From Gliomastix tumulicola (lineage: Eukaryota > Ascomycota > Sordariomycetes > Hypocreales > Bionectriaceae): 64,000 bases of DNA. Position 1 is the stretch's first letter. Every line of letters starts with the position of its first letter. This document shows positions 1 through 11,700 of this stretch, in pieces. The position numbers and the translations under genes were made by a program. The notes beneath the pieces were generated by a model. It worked only from the letters and a program-made list of their open reading frames with translations, was not told the origin of the DNA and made no database searches. The stretch is taken from positions 310,001 to 374,000 of the forward strand of contig BCHX01000006.1 of assembly GCA_001599755.1 (NCBI GenBank), written 5' to 3'.

Positions 1-100
1 ACTCGCCCGACGGGATCTTCAGGCCGATGACACTTCTTCTCCTCTTGCAGCCTAACTAGCCCGCTTGATATGAACGCGTCGAGTCGAGTCATCCACAAAC

Positions 101-1111
101 ATGGCATCTCCCGATGAAGAGGAGCGGAAGCAGCTTCGGAGATTACAAAACCGAGTCAACCAGAGAACAAGAAGTATTTTTATCCACAAATAAATATCAT
201 ATACCCGGATGCTGATTGATAGTACAGGGTCCCGTCTCAGGGAAAGGAATAATGAAGTGATGACCTTGAGCCAGGGACCATACGATATCTCTCGGTGGCG
301 CCTCCTGGGGAGTAGCAGCCTCCATGGCCAGCTTGAAAGAACGCCAATGACACACATCTCTTCTGCCTCTGAGCCAACCTTTCCCCATCACATGAGCATG
401 AAGGAGAACACCCAAAACCACAGAACCGCTCCCCGCAGCCACCCGACCTACGCTACTCAGCTATGCGTTCCGGCAGCACCTTCGCCGAGCCAAGATCTCC
501 TCTTAACTCTCATACACTTCAATGTCCTGCGTGGCCTCTTTGATAATAAAGCCGCTACGATCGATGTCGTTGCGTACTTCGGCACAGGAAGCGACCCATA
601 TCAGCCACCACGCCCATACCCAAAATACATCTACCCCGCACGGGCAGTCATCCTCCCAATGAACCATCATGGCAGCCTCCCCCGGTCGCTCTACCCTACC
701 GAATTACAGATGACGGTCGAGCATCCGACATGGATCGACGCCCTCCCGTTTCCCCGAATGCGAGAGAACTTCATCAGGAGGGAGGCCGAGTACAGCCAGG
801 TCGAGTTCGCCAGGGACATGGTTGGCGATCAATTCGACTTTCCCCTGATTTCCGACCCTCCTGCCACAACGGCCAAGTCTACAAGTAATATGGTGGTTGA
901 AGGTTCCATTCCCTGCGCCGGAGACGATGAAATCACCACCAATCGAAGAGGCTTCATTGTATGGGGAGAGCCGCATGACCCGGGAAGCTGGGAGGTGACG
1001 CCTGGCTTTCTGCAGAAATGGCGATGGGTCATGGAAGGCTGTGAAGAGGGCTTGATAGCATCGAGCAATTACTGGAGGCGCGTGCGAGGCGAGGACCCCC
1101 TTCGCGATTAG
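101..1111 (+). CDS. bZIP-type basic region plus DUF3425 protein
   Basis: Spliced model join(101..173, 228..1111), 318 aa. The first exon encodes a bZIP-like basic region (ERKQLRRLQNRVNQRTRR). Its last codon is completed after an intron with GT at 174 and AG at 227. The C-terminal two thirds resemble the fungal DUF3425 domain found behind AP-1-like bZIP regions: SQDLLLTLIHFNVLRGLF, then an LYPTELQMTVEHPTWIDALP block and FPRMRENFI. Such proteins are presumed nuclear regulators, but few have known targets. After the basic region I see no clear leucine heptads, so dimerisation by a normal zipper is doubtful. The gene lies at the window edge and an upstream start cannot be excluded. Family assignment is fairly secure; function is inferred. 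Confidence 0.72.
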
Positions 1112-1881
1112 ACAAGTTGCTTAATCATTGCACCCTGACCCGCGGAGCATCTGCTGCTGTTGAGGCCGACAGCAGGGCATACCATACCGTCACGTCGGGT
1201 AGGAATGCCTAGGAGCTTTACTTCTTTAGGACGAAAATCACGAAGTGCATGATACGTGTCTACTTCAGAAAGGATCATTGAGTACCTGTGAGGTTGGGTT
1301 GCCTCTTTGCGATCCATTTGCCTTGCATGAAAATAGAGACTTGAGTCACCGAAACAGGTTCTGATTGGCTGCTAGTGAGCTGAATCAGCTGCAGGTTTCG
1401 GTCCACATGACACTTTGCCGCCTCACTTTCTGGAGGCGTTTTTGTCCATATCCTGGTGGGGCAGGAGAATCAGCCTCTATTATTGGTCCCCGTGTAAAGA
1501 TGACCTGGACTGCTCAGATTGTGTCCAGAAGCTTGCAGGGATGCCCAAAGACTTGGTGGGGTATGGTCGGATTGGTTAAAGATCACGGACGCCCTTTGAT
1601 TCTGAACGTCAACTCTCTTGCTCTCTCTTCTCTAGTCGCATTTTCAACCAAGTTTTGAATACCTCAGAGGCCTCTCGTCAGTCTTTCTGATTGCACAGAT
1701 CCTTCAGAAACGTCTTTCCAGCATATTGGGACACGCTTCGCGCCTCCTCTCTTAATCTCATCGTTTCTCTACCAAAGCAAGCGCCCGCTAAATCGGTGTC
1801 TTCCTGATTGCCCCTGCACTTGAGCTGATTCTTTTGACGACCAGTCAATTCTCTCAAGTCTGCTTCCCGGACCGCAACACG
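1112..1881. other. Intergenic, no gene seen
   Basis: Spacer between the bZIP/DUF3425 gene and the Clr5-ankyrin gene. Short open frames on both strands show no recognisable domain. The right part is presumably the promoter and 5' leader of the downstream gene; it is rich in CT runs (around 1614-1640). Confidence 0.5.
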
Positions 1882-4800
1882 ATGGAGCCGTCGCATTGGA
1901 CCCAGCATGAGGCCACCATCAGGCGGCTCTACATCACGGAAAGGAAGTCCCTCAAGGAGGTCAAAAGGATCATGGAGGCGGACCACGGCTTTCCGGAGAC
2001 CAAGTACCACCACCGACCCTATTAAACTCTTCACTAGTGTACCTACTAACGGTGATTTGCAGGCTTTCGACATGGGAGAGCACCCTTAGAGATAATCTTG
2101 GCGTGTTCAAGAGGCTCAAGAAGGAGCACTGGCGCATCTTATACCAGGAGTACGAGACGCGCGGGAGAAAGCCTTTTGACTTGTTCGCCGGTGACAATCT
2201 TGTGTACCCATGGCAGAAGGTGTGGAAGGAGTTCCGTCGAAACCGCAACATGGCACTGCCACGGGGTAAGTACCGTGTCGTATTAGTTGGCGATCTACTT
2301 GAGACTAACACCCCGTGTTCCTTTCAGATATGACCCTTCCCCAAGAGCTCAATATGCGAACTCCTTCGCTTCTCAGCCGCTTGCATCGCCCGCGCACCAT
2401 CCGGTGCAACGAGACCTCGGCGATCACGGCTGCTGCGGTTGCCACGTCCCCTGCTCGAGTCGATGAGAGTGGTACTCTGGCACTGCGACCCAATTCTGGA
2501 ACAACTACCGCCGTTGGGTCTCTCCATGGCTACTTCAGACTTATGACTGAACAGATGCCATGGAACGTGAGCCGGCTCGCGTTTCTGGGTAAGTTCGCAA
2601 TGTTGGAGTTCGAATATAGCCCTATAAAAGTTACTAACGGCTCAGCAGCTCAGATCGTTGGAGCCGACGCGGTCTACGGCAAATATGAACTCGACGGCCC
2701 GATTAGATATACCCTGATGCCCAAAGACGGCTTTCTCGAACACGTTCCTGGGCGGCTCGTTGATGGACGCCTACTAGCGAGGATCGTCGATACCCGCTTT
2801 CCTGGCCACCATGCGAGCGGGTTAAGCAGCCGGTCCTTCTCGGAACTCTCGCCTGACTTCAACGCGTACCATATCTTGAACCTACTGGTGTATCTCGCAT
2901 CGAACGACATTGTCCCTTGGAATGGAAAAGCCAGCTATCTCCCTAAGTGGCCCGAGCTTCTCGACCTTCTCGTGTATCGAGTGTCTCGGAGAATCGTGGT
3001 GGCGATATTCTCCAGCGATTACCTATCCATTAGGGCAGCCTGGGAGAACGCTCTCAAAAGCGCCGAGTTGATGCAACATAGCGATGCGATAGTCTTGTTG
3101 ATCGAGATGGCTCTTCAACGGCATTTCGATTGGATATATCCGATCATGGACACAGAAGTCTTGTTTGCTGCCGTCACAGCCAGAAGTTCGTCGTTGGTGC
3201 AAGCATTGCTTCAAAGAGGCGCGCGTCCCAATCAGCTGGGATTTAGTGTGGAAAGTGACGTATTGGAAACACCTATTGTCGCTGCGGCCAGGACAGAAGC
3301 CTGGGACTGTGCGAACCGACTCTTGGAAAACATCGACATTAACGAGGCGCTGCGGTGGAGTGGGCAATCCCAAGGGACAATCTCCCATTTCCATGTCCTC
3401 CTTCAATATGTCGAGAAAAGGTTATTAAGATCTTGGATGGTCAACCCTGATGATGGACTATACTGCTTCTCGCATGAAAAGCGAAACGAAACGCTAGGCT
3501 CATGTACCCCGGCGCTGGGTCTCTTTCTTCAAGCTGGTGCTGATGTTGATGCGCCCTATATTGCGCAGGGGAGCGCACCATACACAGCATTTTGGATGCT
3601 TCACAAAGAACTCGCAACGCCCCTCGAATGGCTTCCAACCATCCTCAACATGAGCTTATACTGGGATGAACAGCTCTTCAGTTACCTGAGTGTCCACAGC
3701 AGGAACTACCACTCACAGGCCAAAGCTACACGGGAAGGCATCATAAAGACACTCCTTAATGGAGGAAATGAAGCGTTGGATCAGTATTTCAGAGTCAACC
3801 CGCGACCAGCACAAAATGCTTTGGAATTGCTCCTCGCCGAACAGTTCTTCATGCAGCTTAATAGGCCTCATGACGCATATGAGAAGGTCAATACGCACCT
3901 TGCACGACTCTTCATTGAGTATGGTGTGGGAATCAACTCTAATGCAGTCCAACATTGCGGCGGTGTTAGCATCCTCCTACAACGACTTATGGCAAGCGCA
4001 AGGATGTTCGGCTACTGTGAAGACGTAGAATTTGTCCTAACGCACCTTCTTCGCAACGGGGCAATCATCTGCGAGAATGTGATTCAGCTTGCGGTCCAAA
4101 GGAATGGTATTTCCAACTTGAAGGCTCTAGCAACATTCGGGGCTGACATCCAACAAAACGGCAAACTCGCGCTCCTAAGTGCTGCTCGTTTTGACAACTA
4201 TCAAGCAGTGGAGTGGCTTCTCCGGAGGGGAGCTAGTATCTTCTCTGAGTTCACGGGGGAGAATGACAGCTTGACCTTAGTTGGCGCTCTAGTAACCACT
4301 AATGACATTGGGCAGAGCGCTGGAAGAAGCATTTACGAACCCGATGCCTATTCTCTCGGCGGTCTGCGGACCAATGTTGCTATGATCCGGTTTTTATTGG
4401 ACAAGGGCGCCCACCTGAAACACCATTCGCCTGATCCGAGCCCGTTTCCCTTATTTTGCCACGAGACTTGCTGGTTGGTTGCCGACCTATCAGAGTTGAT
4501 GCTCGACTATCCGGCAGAGATGGCCAAAATGTCAGAGTCTGAATGGAAAACTCTCTACGGTCTGTGGGCTAAAGGTATTCTGCGAAATGCACGAATTTTT
4601 GAAACGTTCAAGGCGCAACATCGCGGATTCGATGCAGGATACGTCCTCGCAAGTGCAATTCTTATGACAGGGGCGCGTCATAGGTCTCAAGAATCACCAC
4701 GGCTTTCCATAGAAGGCGGACTCACTCAATTACTGAAGGACTCCTCGAATATCGACTTGTACTCAGGCCGGGGTTCCATGATCGATTCCCCCCCGATGAC

Positions 4801-5446
4801 TCCCCTTCAGGCAGCTGCCTCTATTTGCGATGATCAGCTAGTTCAGGCTTTGCTCTCTCGAGGCGCAAAAGTCAATGCTCCAGCCGGCAAAGGGGGTATT
4901 ACCGCCATTGCAGCGATTTGCGAGTACGAGCCACGCTCAGCCCACGAGGCTCGAAAGCGGATATCATTGATCCAACTTCTCTTAGACAATGGAGCGGATC
5001 TGAGAACCAATAAAACGGATGTGGACCTCTTTGTGAAGCCAGTGTTGAACAGACTTGCAGGGAAGGGCGACCTTGAAGCCGCCACTGTTCTTTTGGAGAA
5101 CGGAGCAGACCCAAACCTCGCGGAGTGGGGTTTTGATCATGACGAGATAGACGGGTTGTCAGCATTAGATGCGTCCGCATTCAGCCGCAGACTTGACATG
5201 ACTCATCTCTTGTTGAAAAGCGGTGGGCTAAGCGCAGATCCAGGAGACACTGGCTATTTGGGAGCAATCAAAATGGCAAGATCAGCAGCCATAATTGAAC
5301 TGATACAGAGGCACGAACTGCAGATGAAGAACGAGTTTGCTCAATGCCCTGAGCTGCGCCAGCGGCATCAGGCCATGGTTGATCAGCAAGCCCGCCGCCA
5401 AGCAGAAGCCGTGCGAAACTGGCGAGAGTGGCGAGCCAAGAAGTAA
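1882..5446 (+). CDS. Clr5-domain ankyrin-repeat protein
   Basis: Model join(1882..2003, 2063..2265, 2328..2588, 2646..5446), 1128 aa. Exons 1 and 2 together give a Clr5 domain: WTQHEATIRRLYITERKSLK, then HGFPETKLSTWESTL and RLKKEHW. This domain only appears after the 59-nt intron (branch CTAAC, acceptor 2062) is removed. The third intron (GT 2589, CTAAC near 2634) keeps frame with either of two acceptors, 2645 or 2648. The long last exon contains ankyrin-like repeats, for example ALLSRGAKVNAPAGKGGITA, LIQLLLDNGADLRTN and AATVLLENGADPNLA. Such proteins are common in Pezizomycotina and are thought to act as nuclear or scaffold proteins; their targets are unknown. The C-terminus is basic and polar. 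The domain call is confident, the role is not. Confidence 0.8.
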
Positions 5447-6361
5447 AGGGACGGAACGATTACGAAGACATGATGAGCTAGCGTTGAGTAATGGTGGTGC
5501 ATTTTTTGTCGAGCGAGTTAGATGTGCGGTGGAAATCGCAGCGTAATTCAAGAAAGTTGCCTCGATGTCGGTCACCAGTCATGCCTGCGATTCTTCATGA
5601 GATAGTGCTTTAAAGTTTGGCGTATATGTCTTGAAGTAGATGAGCTATGATCGTCGTAGAAGGGCCATACTATCGTTCCAAAACTACAGAATAGTGTGAC
5701 GGTAGGACTATTGAGTTTGTGTTGCTCCTGATTGTAATTGCAGCCCCCCCCATCGTTTTTATGAGTAAGTACTTCCTGCGCCTTTTCAAAGCGTCTTAAA
5801 CTCCAACCCATAGCACACCGGGACTCTCAATCGCCTGACAATTTCGCGATTATGAGGGGTTCCCCGAAGCGCTCATCGTACAATGGACATGTCTGGAATA
5901 TAGTCAGAGGATCCGGACTTGGCCCCTGCGGTGAGGTGCGGCTTAAGAGGCCCCCGTCATCGACCGAGCAGTAGATGTAGTTGTAGGTACGTTTCTCAAT
6001 CTCGAGCTGCTCCCTGCTTGTAGTTTAGTAACTAGACTATCTTGAATACTGGCCGCAAGTAAGACACGGCTGCATAGAGTAGTGGCCCTCCACCTGGATC
6101 TTGTGCATGCAGTCGTCCAATGTAGTCGATTTTGAAGACGCCTCCGCCTACGCCCTACGGTTTGGCTGGCGCGAAGTCAAGAGTGAAAAAGGAGCAAATG
6201 TCCGCAGAATAGTAAGAATAAAATCATGCCTTGCGCTAGGCTAAGCTGTTGTCAACGATATATTTATGGTACTTTCTCCCGATAGTAACAATTTGTAGAC
6301 GTGAGAGCTAGGACAAAAACACGATATTGTTCTTTCTTGAGAACTCATCTCCAGCCCCATT
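5447..6361. other. Intergenic, no gene seen
   Basis: Convergent 3' flanks of the Clr5-ankyrin gene (+) and the 424-aa gene (-). Open frames here are short and unlike any family I know. AT-rich patches are compatible with 3' UTRs and terminators. Confidence 0.5.
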
Positions 6362-7636
6362 CTACTCATCCCTGGAACCCGTTGCCTCCGGTGCAGCACT
6401 CGGTGCCTCGATCTCAGACAAGAGGGTCGCTTTTGGCATCGCCTTTGCTATCCCATCATCATTGTCGGCGGTCGCACGCAAATAATCTGCTTTCGAGTAG
6501 AACGAATGAGAAGATGGCGACGGGTTGCAGTTTCGAATCACGACAGCGTCCCCGTAGTTCGAAGTCCGAGCAAAAGCCGGTTCGTTTGAGAACCCTGCGT
6601 AGAAATAGCCCTTGTTACCGTAAATGTCGTAGAGAATGAAATGGCAATTCTTATACCGCCACGAGCTGCCCCATAGGCTGCTCGGCCCTTTAAATGCGAG
6701 GCGAGTAAGGCAGAGCGCATGCTTCTTTTGATTAATCTGAATGTCCTTATACAACCTGCCGGTGCTCGAGGGCAAATATATGCTTAGACCCGCTGCTCTG
6801 GTGGCTTCGTATCCTGGCTCCCAAATGAAAAACAAGTTTACGATGTCCTTCACAACCAGCTTGGCATAGCAGTTGGAAAGATGGGAGTCATTGTCGTGGC
6901 CATTCATACGGCCGGTATAATCGTAGTTGTAGGACTCGACCTTGAACAAGGTGTGATCTCTGGTGGAAATGTAGTAGTTATCCTGCGTCCAGGGGATACC
7001 ACTTGAGCCCAAAGTCATGCCAGTAGTCATTGTCTCTGAGTGGAAGTCTAGGCTTTCAGGATTCTCCTTGGTAATGACGATGTTGTCTGTCGTGTAGGTG
7101 ATGGGTTCTCTGCCCACAAGCGTAACGTGCGAGTCGAAGTCGGTGCTATGCGTGGTGATGATGGCTCCGTCAGGCTGTCTGATGCGTGCGGCGATGTTCT
7201 TGTTTTCAGCTGTGGCCGTTGAGACGTGGAATACTTGGCATTGCGGTGGGCCGTCGTCGGCGGCGTTGCTTGGCTTGGGGTTGCTGAGACGGAAACTGGA
7301 GATGGCATCGTTCATGACGAGAGTGTTGGCTTTCGACGAGGGGCTCGTTGCTCCGGCTGCACTCAGAGTGCGAGCGAATTCGCCTTTCTTGGTGGAAGAT
7401 GTCCATCCACTGTTTGAAATCGGATTGGCAGGATTGTCGTAGTCCACTAGCTCAATACTGTTGAGTTCATATTGAGTGAGAATACGGCGGTGGACACCTC
7501 CTTGCACGATGGCCTTGACGAAGACAGAGACGGGCACCTGCATCCTCTCGTTTGCGTAGAGGCTGTCAGTGGTCCCATTCGCCTCGCTAGTTCTGAGATA
7601 GAGCGAGGTAATCTCCCATTTGGTGCTTGTATTCAT
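6362..7636 (-). CDS. Unrecognised 424-aa protein divergent from the Rhs gene
   Basis: Uninterrupted frame with no introns. I chose the ATG at 7636 (MNTSTKWEITSLYL) because the 36 codons upstream look like translated leader and the site has an A-rich start context. I do not recognise the family. The protein is polar, with many Thr, Ser and Asn and alternating hydrophobic residues that suggest beta-rich folding (VSVFVKAIVQGGV, NCYAKLVVKDIVNLFFIW, CHFILYDIYGNKGYFYAGF). I see no signal peptide or membrane segment. It shares a 1.1-kb divergent promoter region with the bacterial-type Rhs gene, and both lack introns, so the two may have arrived or function together; that is inference. The C-terminal 15 residues are Ala/Pro/Glu-rich. 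Confidence 0.6.
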   Translation of the reverse strand: MNTSTKWEITSLYLRTSEANGTTDSLYANERMQVPVSVFVKAIVQGGVHRRILTQYELNSIELVDYDNPANPISNSGWTSSTKKGEFARTLSAAGATSPSSKANTLVMNDAISSFRLSNPKPSNAADDGPPQCQVFHVSTATAENKNIAARIRQPDGAIITTHSTDFDSHVTLVGREPITYTTDNIVITKENPESLDFHSETMTTGMTLGSSGIPWTQDNYYISTRDHTLFKVESYNYDYTGRMNGHDNDSHLSNCYAKLVVKDIVNLFFIWEPGYEATRAAGLSIYLPSSTGRLYKDIQINQKKHALCLTRLAFKGPSSLWGSSWRYKNCHFILYDIYGNKGYFYAGFSNEPAFARTSNYGDAVVIRNCNPSPSSHSFYSKADYLRATADNDDGIAKAMPKATLLSEIEAPSAAPEATGSRDE

Positions 7637-8754
7637 CTTGACTCGTTGTGGAATGAAAGAGATGTAGCCTTGCTTACTAGGTCTGGATAGCTGAGAAGAT
7701 AGTAATGATTGTAGATGAACCGGAGCGATACCGAAGAAGGGCACACGACCTTTATTTCAGCATCTCAGGCCATTGAATTATTAGGCACCTTGCTCGGCCA
7801 TTCACTCTGGGGCTCGACTCTCATAACTGCCCAAGTATCCCAACGTGCCCACACCGCCATCTTGGCGACGGCATCTTCCTACTGTGACAAGACTTTTTCC
7901 CAGGCCAATATAATGAGCTGTCCCCAGGCAAGTCCCCATCACGCCACCCAAATCCGAGAATTTCTTTACCCGAGTTTCCCGGCATTAATAGATGTCCGAT
8001 TATCCCAGTGTAGAATTTGATTCAAGCGAATAGGATGAGCCGTCAGAAAGATGGAACTGCCTTACAGGCACGATCAAATCCACACCACGGCAAATCCGGG
8101 AATGTCTGCGCCCGAGCCCAGGCATTCCGGGGTCTGTAATGCTGCATCATGGCTGGGACAAGTCTTGCAAAAGAGGGGAAAGAGAAGCCTCAGCTTGATT
8201 AAATCAAGGGCAGATGTACTTTGGTACCCTAAAGGGGAAAGGGATAGCACCCCGCGTGATTCAGGTAGCGAGCTGAACAGTGCTGGCTTCCCTAACAGGC
8301 ATATCGTCCGTAATCTCAGACGCAAGTGACTGCTTTCCCCATCAAGATCAATATATCTGAAAGGAGAGAAGATTTCGCCACTAATGATATATGCAGCCAG
8401 CTGAACAATCTTGGCTCCTTCAAGGGCCCTACTCTCGCAGTTAGCAGTAAGAGTAACGTTGCATCTCAAACGCTTAATGACACTCTCTTGGACACTGTTG
8501 GGCAGCCATGAAGGTAGATTTGATATCGCACGGGCCGCTGCTGTGACGTGTCTCGGAGGCTGGGTGAAACTGAGGCCTAACATTTTGTCTCTTGGTTTTG
8601 TTGGAAAATACTACATACTCTCACCTCGCATATTAGGGAAGCCAGCTACTTGCAGGCCCTCCCATCGTTTTGTTTCGGTTGAACTCTACTATACGTTTAT
8701 GCTTTGCGTCTACAATATTGTACTGTATTCATTGACACCCTAACTTCCGCCATC
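7637..8754. promoter_or_regulatory. Divergent intergenic region, probable bidirectional promoter
   Basis: 1118 bp between the start codons of the 424-aa gene (-) and the Rhs gene (+). Overlapping short frames on both strands have no domain. I infer that both promoters lie here; no specific operator was recognised. Confidence 0.4.
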
Positions 8755-11700
8755 ATGGCCAGCCAGCTCTATTCTCAGGGCTTTGGATTCGGCAGCTTTG
8801 TACAAGGGGGTGTCGACCCACGTACTGGTCAGTATACCTGCACCATCGGGCTGTACGAAGCACCGGCGGAGGCCCGAAACTGCCCTGCCCTCAACCTGTC
8901 GCTGAGTTACAGCCCCCTGAAATCACAGGATATCGGGCTTGGACAGGGTTGGGCCCTCAATCTATCGAGATATCAGCACCGCGAGCCACCATCGCATAAA
9001 ACTCTCCACTTGTCAACGGGCGAGCGCTTCCAGCTCACGGAGACGGCGCACGTTTTGGCCGTCAATGATCAAAAGCTGAAAAGCTTCAGATTTCAGAGGG
9101 ACGCCGACGGCAACTACCAAGCTATCCTCAAGTCTGGGCAGATTGAGTATCTGACTAACGCCAACAACTCCTACAATTCGACCGTCCCTTTCAAGCTGTG
9201 TGCGCCCAATGGTCGTTCGCTGCAGCTTGATTGGAAGCAACACGGAGAAGAACCTCGGCTACACAAGATCATGGATGGTTCTCAATGCTTGCTTGAGATA
9301 CGTTATGCAGACAGCAAGGTCGAAGTCGAACGTGCGCCCGGCACGAGCGAGGCTTGCACTTTCACGCTCGTCCTAAGGAACAGGCGCTTGATGGAGCTCA
9401 GGCTCCCCCGTGAGAAGGATTCAGTACCGTCTTGGAAGTTTGAATACGAGACACTGAGCCAAGTTACGTGTCTATCCAGAGTCTCTACCCCTGTCGGACT
9501 TGTGGAGGAAGTGAGATACAAGCGAGACGGGCACCGGCTCCCAGTGGGAGCTCCTTATAAGACGATCCCATACGCTATTTCTCACGTTGTGCGACCAGGA
9601 AGCCAACAGCCACCGATCAGGACGAGCTATGCGTTCTCCGATCGCAACTTCCTCGCATACAACGCCGGATACAGCTGGAACGACGGCCAAGACAACCTTT
9701 ACCGGGCCCGTGATGACTACGAATACTCGTCAACGGTAACTGTGGAGGGTGGGCAACGACTTACGTATACTTACAACAAATTCCATTTGGTTGTGAGCAC
9801 CGATCAACAGAGGGGCACCAAACGAGTCACGCAGTCCATCACCTATCATGCCCTGAAAAATGCAGCCTTCAAAGACCAGCCTGCCCAGTACCAGCTGCCC
9901 AAAGAAACCAGAACAACGTACTTGGACACTAACACTGGCAAGTCGCGTACCGAGTCAACACTGCACGACTTTGACGAGTGGGGGAACCCTACGAGAGATG
10001 TTCTACCCAACAACATCGTCACAACACGACTATACTACGATGCTGGCGGAGAAGAGGGAGCTGGCGTCAATGAGATGCTATGCCCCGCCGATCCTCATGG
10101 ATTCCGCCGCTACCTGAAATCGGAGGAAGTGATACCAGACCCTAGCCGGCCTCAGGCTCCCACTCGCACCACAAGGTACACATACTGCAAGTTTCCCACG
10201 GCGATCGACGGACTCACAGACTACTTCGTGGCGGCGCAACGAGCCGAGATACTCGCGGACGGGCAGAGCTTCTCTCATGTGGACTACACCTATCTTAAAA
10301 AGCCAGCTGAGCGAGACCACGGCCGGCTGGAACGACAGTCCACCAGTCTGCATGGACAAGTTTCCATTGAGAAGTCTTGGCTGTATACTTATTCTGCAAG
10401 CTCTAGTTTGTTCACGACACTGACTCGAGACAAGGCCTATGATGGGCTTGTTACGGAGAGCGAGGATACTTACTCCCTCTTCTCGGGTTTGGTTCTCAAC
10501 TGCACGGCTCCTGGTGGTGTGCAAACCCGCTTTCAGTACGATGCCCTTGGCCGTTTGGCTGCCTCCACTGCGTCTCCGGGCACTCCATACGAGGCAGTGA
10601 GAAGACAAGAGTACAGCTTGTTAAAAGATGAGGCAGGGCAGTGCCTGACAGTCACCGATGCCAAGCATGTAGCAACAAGATACGTCACGGACGGCCTTGG
10701 AAGGATGCGTCGAGTCGAGAGACAGGACGACCAGGGCCGTGGGATCGAAGACGGGTCGATCTCTAGCAAGCCCTTCCGTCTAGTTCGAGAACGCAACTAC
10801 AATGCCGTTGGCCTCGTGACGGAAGAAGTAGAGGTTGACTGGTTGAGGTCTGACAACGGGCCGGTAACGCGGCAACGCAAGAGTCGGCATTTTGAGTATG
10901 ACGATTGGGGGAAGGTCTGCCGGACAAAGCATGACAGCGGACTCGTCATTTTGTCCATCACGAACCCGATCGATCTTACGCATACAACGGGGATCGAGGG
11001 CGAAGGCCAGACGCAGACTCATTTTGACCTGGTTGGCGCTCCTCTCCGGACAACGCTCCTGATGCGAGACGGAACACCTTACAGTGAAACGAAGCATACC
11101 TATGATGGTCTGGGTCGCCGAGTGAAGGAGCAAGATGGTGCAGGTCTCACGAAGGAATATCGCTTTGATGCCCTCGACCGTGTTGTTGCGAATGTACTGC
11201 CCAACAACCGTGAGACGAAGCTCGACTACTCAAAGAGAAGTGCGGACGCCCTGCCAGTCTCGATGAGCATGCAGGATTTGACACTGGCGGAACAGTCCTT
11301 TGACGGGCTGGGTCGCACAACAAAAGTCGTCCACGGTGGACGAACCACCCGTCAGATCTTTCAGGGGGTCGAGCCAGCACCGCGGCAGATCATCACTCCC
11401 CAGGGAGGCCGACAAGAGATGGCGTATGACTCCGCGCTAGAGCGCTCGCTCACGATGCTAAAGAGCGTTGATGAGCATAATGTGTACGAGCATGACCAAC
11501 AGACTGCAGCCTTGCTGAGGAGTCAGAATGGGCATACCAGGAAGGAGTCAACATACTCTCCATCAGGGCTGCTCGAGCGAGAAGACATCAAGGCTCAGGG
11601 GCAGGATACATCTTTGTTCTCGGCGTCGACCTATTCAATGGCCGGCAAGCTCCAATGCTACACCGATGTGTATGGCCAACAACACGAAATTCACTACGAC

